Source: Acidobacteriota bacterium
Lineage (GTDB): Bacteria > Acidobacteriota > Terriglobia > Terriglobales > Acidobacteriaceae
Reading direction: 5' to 3'
Assembly: GCA_021778875.1 (NCBI GenBank)
Contig: JAJYBT010000203.1
Location: 1-5,930, forward strand
Length of the DNA: 5,930 nt
How positions within the stretch are numbered: position 1 is the first letter of the stretch; each line of letters begins with the position of its first letter. Below, piece after piece: positions 1-5,101 of this stretch. Both the position numbers and the translations under genes were made by a program. Below the pieces are notes generated by a model, which saw only the letters and a list, made by a program, of their open reading frames with translations, did no database searches and had not been told where the DNA came from.

Positions 1-7
1 CCGCGTG

Positions 8-10
8 TAG
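8..10 (+). other. In-frame TAG inside the leuS reading frame
   Basis: In the leuS frame the first codons of the window read CGC GTG TAG CGG CTG GCG, that is R V stop R L A. The family consensus here is R-V-W-R-L, so one G-to-A change in a TGG Trp codon explains the stop. Only seven bases lie to its left, so the upstream part of the gene cannot be inspected. Confidence 0.75.
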
Positions 11-19
11 CGGCTGGCG

Positions 20-583
20 ATGAAGTACGCGCCGGTGGCGAAGGCGAACGGGGCGGGCTCGTTCGAAGCGCAGAATGGAGCGGCTGCAAAGTTGTTGCGC
101 AAGCTGCACCAGACAACGGCGAAAATCACGCAGGACTTCGAGGGCCGCTGGCACTTCAACACCTGCGTGGCGGCCATTATGGAACTGGTGAACGACCTGC
201 AGGCGGCGGACGCTCAACTGGCCTCGGGGGAGATTCCCGCGCCGGTGGTGAGCGAACTGCTGCGCACGCTGGTTCTGCTGCTTGCGCCCTTCGCGCCTTA
301 TCTGGCTGCCGAGCTATGGGCGGAGTTTGGCGAGCAGGGAGATGTACGGCGCGCGCCCTGGCCCGTGAGTGATCCCGAGCTAGCGAAGGAAGACGAACTT
401 GAAATTCCTGTGCAGGTCAACGGGAAGCTGGTGACCGTGGTGCGCGTGGCTGCCGATGTGGATCCCAAGGCGATTGAGGCCGCGGCTCTTGGCGACGAAA
501 AGGTGCAGTCGCGCACGTCGGGCAAGACTGTGGCCAAGGTCATCCTGGTGCCCGGCAAACTGGTGAACCTGGTGGTGAGGTAG
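20..583 (+). CDS. leuS: Leucyl-tRNA synthetase, C-terminal part (anticodon-binding and C-terminal domains)
   Basis: LeuRS charges tRNA-Leu with leucine in the cytoplasm; only the last 187 or so residues are here. Visible family landmarks are the helical anticodon-binding domain (residues about 22-115 counted from the ATG at 20), including FNTCVAAIMELVNDL and LVLLLAPFAPYLAAELW, then the APWP linker and the C-terminal tRNA-elbow-binding domain with the VQVNGKL signature (131-137), DEKVQ, GKTVAKVILVPGKLVNLVV and a TAG stop. The ATG at 20 is unlikely to be a natural start: no Shine-Dalgarno precedes it, and residues just upstream (RLA, and RV before the stop) also match the family. The frame is interrupted by TAG at 8-10, where LeuRS proteins typically read RVWRL. 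The piece is therefore either the 3' part of a full gene carrying a sequencing error or the tail of a broken copy. The family call is very secure; gene integrity is not. Confidence 0.93.
   Translation: MKYAPVAKANGAGSFEAQNGAAAKLLRKLHQTTAKITQDFEGRWHFNTCVAAIMELVNDLQAADAQLASGEIPAPVVSELLRTLVLLLAPFAPYLAAELWAEFGEQGDVRRAPWPVSDPELAKEDELEIPVQVNGKLVTVVRVAADVDPKAIEAAALGDEKVQSRTSGKTVAKVILVPGKLVNLVVR
574..580 (+). promoter_or_regulatory. Ribosome binding site for the membrane protein gene at 585
   Basis: The purine-rich GGTGAGG lies inside the last codons of leuS, 4 nt before the ATG at 585. Its position supports that start and suggests translational coupling to leuS termination at 581-583. Confidence 0.5.
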
Positions 584-584
584 C

Positions 585-1487
585 ATGGCGCAGCCCGTGC
601 GGGGCACGCAGACGCTGGTGGATCAGATGGGGTGGGTTTTCCGGCGGCCTCTGCTCATCGCCATGGAGATAGGCTGGCGATGGCTTTTCGGCGTGCCGTT
701 TCTTGTTGTGTGCCGACGGCAGGCCCGGCTGATTCTTGCGGCGCTTCCACCGGAATCGACCGGTCTGGGAAGCATCGATTTCCAGAACCCCTGGGTGGCG
801 GCGGAGCAGATCGGCAGCGCATGGGTTCGTTACCTTCCGCATGTTACAGCGATTTCCTATTGGCTGGCGCCTTTGGCGACGCTGGCATGGATTCTGGTTT
901 CGGGTCTGGGCCGGAGTCTAGCGCTCAGGCGTCTTGAGGCTGGAGCGCGCTTCAGGCCGCTGGCGATGATTGCGTTGCAGGGCGCGTGGCTCGCGCTCTT
1001 TGCTGTTGTTTTCTGGGGCTGGTTGCGCGCGCTGGGCTGGGTTGCCGCAACACACATTCGTGCAGGCTCAGAGCCGGCCCTGGTTGGCTTTTCCATCTGG
1101 ACCATCTTTCTCTCGCTGGGCTTTTTTACGCTGTGGGCTCTGGTCAGCTGGCCCGTCACGGTCGCGCCGCTGCTCATGCTGCTTGAAGATGTTTCTCCGG
1201 GCTCCGCTCTGGCGCGCAGCCTTAAGCTTGGAAACCCCTTCACCGGCAAGCTGATGGAAATCAACCTGGTGATGGGCATCGTCAAACTGGCGCTGGTCGT
1301 GCTGGCCATGGTGTTGTCCGCTGCGCCTCTGCCCTTCAGTGACCAGTTGGGGCCGGATGCCATGCATGCAGTATGGGCTGGCGCCGTCGTCTTCTTCCTG
1401 GTGGCCAACGACTATTTTCAGGTGGTGCGGCTGAAGAGCTACGTTGAGTTCTGGCGGACGTTCCGCGGCGGAGAGCCTGCCGGATAG
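585..1487 (+). CDS. Multi-pass membrane protein of unknown function
   Basis: I do not recognise a characterised family. The 300-residue protein is dominated by hydrophobic segments: roughly residues 31-44, 86-108, 126-148, 168-200 (long enough for two passes), 225-246 and 262-280, giving about five to seven membrane spans. Short basic loops (RRLEAGARFRP, RSLKLGNPFTGK) separate several of them. The stretch EDVSPGSALARSLKLGN followed by a hydrophobic helix resembles the pattern of poorly characterised bacterial integral membrane families, but no catalytic motif stands out. No cleavable signal peptide is evident. The ATG is 1 bp after the leuS stop, with a plausible ribosome binding site inside leuS, so co-transcription and coupling with leuS are likely. 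It ends with TAG 4 bp from the stop of the convergent MlaD gene. It is a real gene by coding character and context; function is unknown. Confidence 0.8.
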   Translation: MAQPVRGTQTLVDQMGWVFRRPLLIAMEIGWRWLFGVPFLVVCRRQARLILAALPPESTGLGSIDFQNPWVAAEQIGSAWVRYLPHVTAISYWLAPLATLAWILVSGLGRSLALRRLEAGARFRPLAMIALQGAWLALFAVVFWGWLRALGWVAATHIRAGSEPALVGFSIWTIFLSLGFFTLWALVSWPVTVAPLLMLLEDVSPGSALARSLKLGNPFTGKLMEINLVMGIVKLALVVLAMVLSAAPLPFSDQLGPDAMHAVWAGAVVFFLVANDYFQVVRLKSYVEFWRTFRGGEPAG

Positions 1488-1491
1488 AGCC

Positions 1492-2568
1492 CTAAAAAAT
1501 CCGCAGCCGGATGACGAGGTACTTCTTGGGATTTTCCCGCATGCCTCGAATCAGCTGTTGCGCCTCGTCCATGGTCTGGTCGGAGTGATCGTAGAGGGCG
1601 CGGTTCTGCACGAGCTGTCCCAGCGTTCCCTTGCCCTGATCGATTCCGGTGAGGATGCTGTCCAGCCGGGTAATGGTGTCGTCGAGCTTTTGCGCAAAGG
1701 CGGGATCTTTGCTCAGCTTGCCCAGCGCTCCCTTGCCTTGATTGATTCCGGCCATCAACTCATTCATGTTGGCTACGGCCGAGTTCAGGTTGTTGTAGAG
1801 GGCGTCGTCGCGCAGCAGCTTGCCGGCGCTGCCCTTGCCCTCGTCCAGCGAGGTGGCAATACGGTCCAGCTTATCGACAGTGGAGCTGGCGTGTGTGTAG
1901 AGGGTGTCGTCGTTGACCAGCTTGCCCAGGGTTCCCTGGCCCTGGCTGATGTTGGCGGTGATTTTGTCAAGGTTATCGGCCACGCGGGTCAACTTGCGAT
2001 AGAAGGTTGGATCGTTGATGAATGCGCCCATGCTGCCGCGCTTCGAATTCAGGGTGTCCACGAGCATTCCCAGCTTGCGCATCAGCGTGTCAATCTGTTC
2101 AATGGACACCTGGCTGGTGCGGATCACGTCCTGGAGGGTGGGCGAACCGGTGGCCTTAAGCTCGGCGCCGTCAACTGGATGTGGCCCTTTGGCCTGGCTG
2201 GAGTCGATGTCCACGTAGCTGTCGCCCAGCACGCCGGCCTGGGTAATAGCGGTGGTGGAGTCGGTGTGCAGATCTTCAAGATAGTTGGTTCCCACCCGCA
2301 TCGTGACTTCCACGGGGTTGGGGTTGCGCTCGGGGACCACGCGAATCCGAATGACGTTGCCGATGGTCACGCCCTCCAATGTGACGGGCGCGCCCTTCTT
2401 CAGTCCGGAGGCGTTCTCAAAGTATGTGCGGAGCACCAGTTTGCGGGCCAACAGTCCGCCCGAGGAGGCAGACAAAAGAAAGATGAGAAACACCAGAACG
2501 GCCATAGCCGCCAGGACCAATGCGCCAACTCTGAGCTGTGACCACTGAATCTCTTTGCGGCTTGGCAC
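1492..2568 (-). CDS. MlaD/MCE-family lipid transport protein with five 34-residue repeats
   Basis: Substrate-binding component of an Mla-type phospholipid ABC transport system, anchored in the inner membrane and facing the periplasm. From the GTG start (358 residues) one sees a short cytoplasmic N-terminus (PSRKEIQWSQLRVG), one membrane helix (about 12-33), and an MCE domain (about 42-123) with YFENASGLKKGAPVTLEGV, IGNVIRIRV and GVLGDSYVDID. A helical tail follows with five 34-residue repeats (176-345), and the end is NPKKYL...RIF, as in many long MlaD homologues. GTG at 2568 was chosen because AAGGGG lies 6 nt upstream and the family N-terminus begins there; an in-frame ATG at 2715 would add 49 residues without family character. 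No mlaE or mlaF partner is visible: upstream on this strand is acpS, 225 bp away. The downstream neighbour is convergent. The family call is firm; the substrate is inferred. Confidence 0.93.
   Translation of the reverse strand: MPSRKEIQWSQLRVGALVLAAMAVLVFLIFLLSASSGGLLARKLVLRTYFENASGLKKGAPVTLEGVTIGNVIRIRVVPERNPNPVEVTMRVGTNYLEDLHTDSTTAITQAGVLGDSYVDIDSSQAKGPHPVDGAELKATGSPTLQDVIRTSQVSIEQIDTLMRKLGMLVDTLNSKRGSMGAFINDPTFYRKLTRVADNLDKITANISQGQGTLGKLVNDDTLYTHASSTVDKLDRIATSLDEGKGSAGKLLRDDALYNNLNSAVANMNELMAGINQGKGALGKLSKDPAFAQKLDDTITRLDSILTGIDQGKGTLGQLVQNRALYDHSDQTMDEAQQLIRGMRENPKKYLVIRLRIF
1534..2043 (-). repeat. Five tandem 102-bp (34-codon) coding repeats in the MlaD gene
   Basis: The protein carries five consecutive units of exactly 34 residues with no indels. 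The consensus is G-K-G-[ST]-x-G-K-L-x-x-D-x-x-[LF]-Y at the unit start, then an amphipathic helix resembling T-x-x-x-L-D-x-I-x-x-x-I-x-Q. Units start at residues 176, 210, 244, 278 and 312 from the GTG. The first (KRGSMGAF) and last (TMDEAQQLI) are most diverged. At DNA level the clearest similarity is around the GKG-x-LGKL codons. The repeats probably build a long periplasmic helical or coiled-coil stalk. Confidence 0.88.
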
Positions 2569-2574
2569 GGCATT

Positions 2575-2580
2575 CCCCTT
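2575..2580 (-). promoter_or_regulatory. Ribosome binding site deciding the GTG start of the MlaD gene
   Basis: On the minus strand AAGGGG stands 6 nt before GTG at 2568-2566. It is the best Shine-Dalgarno in the region and favours the GTG over the upstream in-frame ATG at 2715. Confidence 0.65.
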
Positions 2581-2616
2581 GCAGCGGTGTACCGGTTGGT
2601 TTACCTCAACGCCTTG

Positions 2617-2625
2617 AGAATAGCA
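2617..2625 (-). promoter_or_regulatory. Possible extended -10 promoter for the MlaD gene
   Basis: The minus strand reads TGCTATTCT, matching the extended -10 form TG-N-TATAAT at four of six hexamer positions. It would start transcription near 2610, giving a leader of about 40 nt. The -35 region is poor: TTAACC lies only 14 nt upstream. This is a weak prediction by eye; co-transcription from acpS is an alternative. Confidence 0.3.
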
Positions 2626-2743
2626 GAAAGGGCAGGGGTTAATGGGCGGTTTCCATGCGCTGGCTGCCTTACTGAAGTCGTAAAACAATCGCCATTTTCG
2701 CCCCTGCGGGAGCACGAGTTCGCCGGGCGCAGAACACGGCGCA

Positions 2744-2760
2744 GGATGGCCATCCGATGG
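2744..2760. repeat. Overlapping short palindromes between acpS and the MlaD gene
   Basis: GGATGGCCATCC (2744-2755) is a perfect 12-bp palindrome. It overlaps CCATC-C-GATGG (2750-2760), a second palindrome with a single central base. They lie in the 225-bp gap between the acpS stop and the MlaD start, roughly 120 bp upstream of the possible MlaD -10 element. They could be an operator or a hairpin in the read-through transcript. No T-run follows, so they do not look like an intrinsic terminator. Confidence 0.35.
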
Positions 2761-2793
2761 CAGGTTGTTTAATTCTATGCAGTTACCGGGCCG

Positions 2794-3177
2794 CTAACGC
2801 TCATCCTCCAGCACCACGCTGGCCATGGCCAGGTCGGCGGAGTGGGTAATGGACAATGCGCCATGCGCCACGCCCAGGCGGGCGGCAATCTCGCGGGCAC
2901 GTCCGTGAAAGCGGAGCGTGGGCCTTTCGCCGCGCTCGCGCACCACCTCAATCTCAAGCCAGTTCACCCCGCGGGCAATACCGGTACCCAGCGCCTTGGC
3001 TGCGGCCTCCTTGGCTGCGAAGCGTGCTGCCAAGCTCTCGGCGGCCTTGCGCTTCCGCAGGCAGAAAGCCTGCTCCGCGGGCGTATACACGCGATCAAGA
3101 AACCGCTGCCCGTAGCGCTCCAGCGACTGCTGGATGCGAGCAATTTCAATCAAATCAATGCCGGTGCCGAGGATCAT
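2794..3177 (-). CDS. acpS: Holo-[acyl-carrier-protein] synthase (AcpS)
   Basis: Transfers the 4'-phosphopantetheine arm of CoA to the conserved serine of acyl carrier protein, which is required for fatty acid synthesis in the cytoplasm. The 127-residue length is typical of trimeric AcpS-type enzymes. The N-terminus MILGTGIDLIEIARI carries the Mg-binding Asp8, and ARFAAKEAAAKALGTGI carries the second metal ligand, Glu57, with the catalytic-region lysines beside it. Further family marks are RVYTPAEQAFC, GVNWLEIEVV and the C-terminal SITHSADLAMASVVLE. The ATG at 3177 begins exactly at the family N-terminus, although the sequence before it (AGACAGC) is only a weak ribosome binding site. The next gene on the same strand is the MlaD homologue, after a 225-bp gap; the upstream neighbour is divergent. 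The gene looks intact, with all key residues present. Confidence 0.97.
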   Translation of the reverse strand: MILGTGIDLIEIARIQQSLERYGQRFLDRVYTPAEQAFCLRKRKAAESLAARFAAKEAAAKALGTGIARGVNWLEIEVVRERGERPTLRFHGRAREIAARLGVAHGALSITHSADLAMASVVLEDER

Positions 3178-3299
3178 GCTGTCTATGAAGCTACATCATC
3201 CGCACTGGTTTGTGAGCGGAGGATGTATCAAAGGCGGGCAGCGCCGTTTGACTCCAGCACATTCTTCAAGCTCCCGCCCGGCCCTCCGATGATGACTTT
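3178..3299. other. Divergent intergenic region between acpS and the small (+) gene
   Basis: These 122 bp must hold the start signals for acpS (-) and probably for the gene beginning at 3300 or 3333 (+). I found no convincing paired -35/-10 boxes. TTGACT at 3248-3253 (+) resembles a -35 box, but nothing like a -10 follows at 16-18 nt. The right end runs into the inverted repeat at 3298-3321. A minus-strand frame ending in TGA at 3228-3230 has coding-like character (see findings). Confidence 0.4.
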
Positions 3300-3321
3300 G
3301 TGAGACAAGCTTGTGTCACAA
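3298..3321. promoter_or_regulatory. 24-bp near-perfect inverted repeat, possible operator
   Basis: The arms are TTGTGA and TCACAA around the perfect central palindrome ACAAGCTTGT. Only one symmetric pair mismatches (G at 3304 against G at 3315), so 22 of 24 positions are symmetric about 3309/3310. It overlaps the first possible start codon (GTG, 3300) of the downstream gene and lies about 120 bp upstream of acpS. The form suits binding of a dimeric regulator. The outer TGTGA...TCACA arms look CRP/FNR-like, but the 12-bp gap is wrong for that family (normally 6). Confidence 0.45.
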
Positions 3322-3704
3322 CCCGTGACGAAGTGCAGGCCGGCCCGACTCCCTGGGCCGTGCAGTTGTGGGCGCTCTCAGTGGACGAGCCCAGCCATCT
3401 GGTTCAAACACTTACCGGGGCGATTCTGGGATGCGGTGGCTGGGTGCTCAGCCGCAGCGCCAGCGACGCCGGCCTGGTAAGCCTGCTGTTTGAGTTTGAA
3501 CGCCGGGCCTGCATGGACATCTACAGCGTGCTGATCGGCGCGGGGCTCGAATTGAGCCAGAGCGGCCACCTCCGCCTGACTGACCTGTGCCAGTGTACCC
3601 GCCTCCATCCACTGGAGTGCGGCGAGGAGATTGCCAGCATTGACATCGAGATCCAAACCTCCCCGGTCGAGGTGGCAGATACTCGCGCCCCCCTGCCGGT
3701 TTAG
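3300..3704 (+). CDS. Small conserved-looking protein of unknown function, ACT-like fold pattern
   Basis: I cannot name a family with certainty. The 134-residue protein (from GTG 3300) shows a beta-alpha-beta-beta-alpha-beta pattern like ACT or ferredoxin-like domains: strand VQLWALSVD (21-29), helix HLVQTLTGAILGCG (33-46), strands WVLSRSASD (48-56) and GLVSLLFEFER (58-68), helix CMDIYSVLIGAGLEL (71-85), strand HLRLTDL (90-96). A Cys group follows (C97-x-C99, then C107) before an acidic IDIEIQ segment, so metal or thiol chemistry is possible but unproven. There is no signal peptide or membrane segment. No good Shine-Dalgarno precedes either GTG 3300 or the in-frame GTG 3333. The inverted repeat covering 3300 favours the later start, which would give 123 residues. 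It is convergent with the S1/P1-like gene, 22 bp away. Confidence 0.72.
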   Translation: MRQACVTTRDEVQAGPTPWAVQLWALSVDEPSHLVQTLTGAILGCGGWVLSRSASDAGLVSLLFEFERRACMDIYSVLIGAGLELSQSGHLRLTDLCQCTRLHPLECGEEIASIDIEIQTSPVEVADTRAPLPV

Positions 3705-3726
3705 AAAGCCAGCAACACTGTCGCCT

Positions 3727-4650
3727 TTACTTGCCCGCGTAGGGATCTGGAACGTATCGGGCGCTGTCAATCCAGGCGGAGTAGATCATGTCGCGTAACA
3801 TGCTGGCCCCGGCGGCCAGGCGCTCGGCGGCAAACTCGCGCGAATCGGCCGAGCCGGCGCCCACAAATCCCCCAGCTTTCTCCAGTTGATAGACCTCTTC
3901 CACATACGTGGCAGAGTGGCGAAGGTAGTTCACATAGGCGTCGAAAATACCCCCCTGGACCGGGTGGGGCGGGGTCATCCGGGCCCGCACCTCGGGCATG
4001 TGGATGTTTGCACCGACAAACGGCCCCTCGAATTGCCAGTGAATCCGGTGGGAGGTGGTGTAACCGTCGGGGTTGGGACCAACCCAGCCGTTGTACTGGA
4101 TGGTTGTGTGCAAGGGCTGGGAGCCGTCGCCGACGTAATGGCCCAGCCAGCCTGCATAGAAAATGACAGCCTGTTCCACGGGGCGGGTGTCCTGGTTGGT
4201 TGCGGCGAGGTGGCGATACTCGCGCAGGGCAGCCTTGAGCCGCTCCCACACCTCGGTGGCCTGCCATGGCTGGAGACCTATCTTATCCGGATTCTCGTGG
4301 GCCGCAAAGACTTTGGCCTCAAAGACAAGGCGGCGGCGCGGCAGGGGCCCGAGCGCGTCGGCCGGCTCCAGGTCGATGAAATGCTCGGGGGCCTGCGCCG
4401 CGTTCAGCTCCGGCTCGGCAGGCGAGCGCCAGCGGTCCGGCTCGGGGCCAAGATATTCAATTTCGTTCATCGCCGGCTCGCTGCGCAGAAAGGAGGGCAC
4501 GTCGGCAGGCAGGCAGCTGATGGCCAGCCGGTTGATCATGCGATGGCCTTCGTTACCCCAGGCCCTGGCCGAAGTCGGCTGGACTAGAAGGCATGTCAAG
4601 GCAAGAAGGGCCACGGTGCCAGAGCGGGATGGCATTCGAAGGCAGGACAT
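3727..4650 (-). CDS. Secreted S1/P1 nuclease / zinc phospholipase C superfamily protein
   Basis: Predicted trizinc phosphodiesterase exported to the periplasm or outside. Residues 1-30 form a signal peptide (basic start, hydrophobic TVALLALTCLLV, cleavage after ARA). Cleavage would expose Trp31 as the mature N-terminus, which this superfamily needs as a zinc ligand. Matching ligands follow: H36 (WGNEGH), D72 (PDRWR), H90 (HFIDL), H171-x3-D175-x5-H181 (HYVGDGSQPLH), and H204-x3-E208 (HWQFE). The last pair has Glu as in Bacillus cereus phospholipase C rather than the Asp of P1 nuclease, and the GGN segment of typical S1/P1 nucleases is not apparent. The substrate (nucleic acid or phospholipid) is therefore open. 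The start is ATG 4650; ATG 4635 is an alternative that keeps the signal peptide. Neither has a clear Shine-Dalgarno. The length of 307 residues is normal and the gene looks intact. Confidence 0.88.
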   Translation of the reverse strand: MSCLRMPSRSGTVALLALTCLLVQPTSARAWGNEGHRMINRLAISCLPADVPSFLRSEPAMNEIEYLGPEPDRWRSPAEPELNAAQAPEHFIDLEPADALGPLPRRRLVFEAKVFAAHENPDKIGLQPWQATEVWERLKAALREYRHLAATNQDTRPVEQAVIFYAGWLGHYVGDGSQPLHTTIQYNGWVGPNPDGYTTSHRIHWQFEGPFVGANIHMPEVRARMTPPHPVQGGIFDAYVNYLRHSATYVEEVYQLEKAGGFVGAGSADSREFAAERLAAGASMLRDMIYSAWIDSARYVPDPYAGK

Positions 4651-5101
4651 GACGCCAGTATACGGTTGCGCTGGGCGAGCCGGGCGGACCTCAGGCTCAC
4701 TCCTCTAAAGCCCTGGAAAGGGCCGGGGCCACTGCGGAAGCCCTGTGGGCCGGCGTCGTGCCGTTCGGGGTTCAATGTTGCATTTTCCCCGCAAGATAAG
4801 CGTCAAAATTACCCCAGGTGTGGCAGGATAGGCTTTGCAGAGCCCTGTGCGTTCAAGGCCAACGGCTGCGGAGCCTCCACGAGAAATCGGAGCCAGGCGT
4901 GCCCCGGTGGATGTATTCTCGCAGGATGGTGCGATCGCTTTGAAGGAAGCCCCTCATTCCTTTTCTGCAACTTGACGCTTCGGCGCGTATTCTGGAAGTC
5001 CACTCTACACGGCGAATCTGGCGCGGCCAGGCTGCGGCTGTCAGGTGCGGGGGATCGAGAAGACGGGTGCGGTAAAACGAAGGCGGGGGAACGGCGAAGG
5101 A
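4651..5101. other. 451-bp divergent intergenic region without a recognisable gene
   Basis: This lies between the divergent S1/P1-like and PAS genes and should contain both promoters. Reading frames on both strands here are low-complexity, rich in Arg, Ser and Pro, and not family-like. Weak elements seen: TATACT on the minus strand only a few bases before the 4650 start; TTGACG at 4972-4977 and TATTCT at 4988-4993 on the plus strand, too close together (10 bp) to form one promoter; and a small hairpin GGCTT-TGCA-GAGCC at 4831-4844 without a T-run. No tRNA cloverleaf or riboswitch consensus could be made to fit. Confidence 0.5.

Noticed and set aside
1444..2541. Long plus-strand reading frame (365 codons) opposite the MlaD gene, with repeated ALIDSG-like segments
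   Set aside because: It is the antisense image of the MlaD coding repeats. GC-rich codon bias keeps the opposite frame open. The minus-strand protein has clear family motifs and the plus-strand one has none.
3886..4708. Plus-strand reading frames of 233 and 181 codons opposite the S1/P1-like gene
   Set aside because: Antisense shadows; the minus strand carries all the expected zinc ligands and a signal peptide.
4722..4910. GCCACTG (near 4729) and GAGCCAGG (near 4889), resembling pieces of a cobalamin riboswitch
   Set aside because: Spacing is far too long, the rest of the conserved core is missing, and no B12-related gene follows.
4932..4941. GCGATCGC palindrome
   Set aside because: A single copy of a short 8-bp palindrome, common by chance at this GC content.
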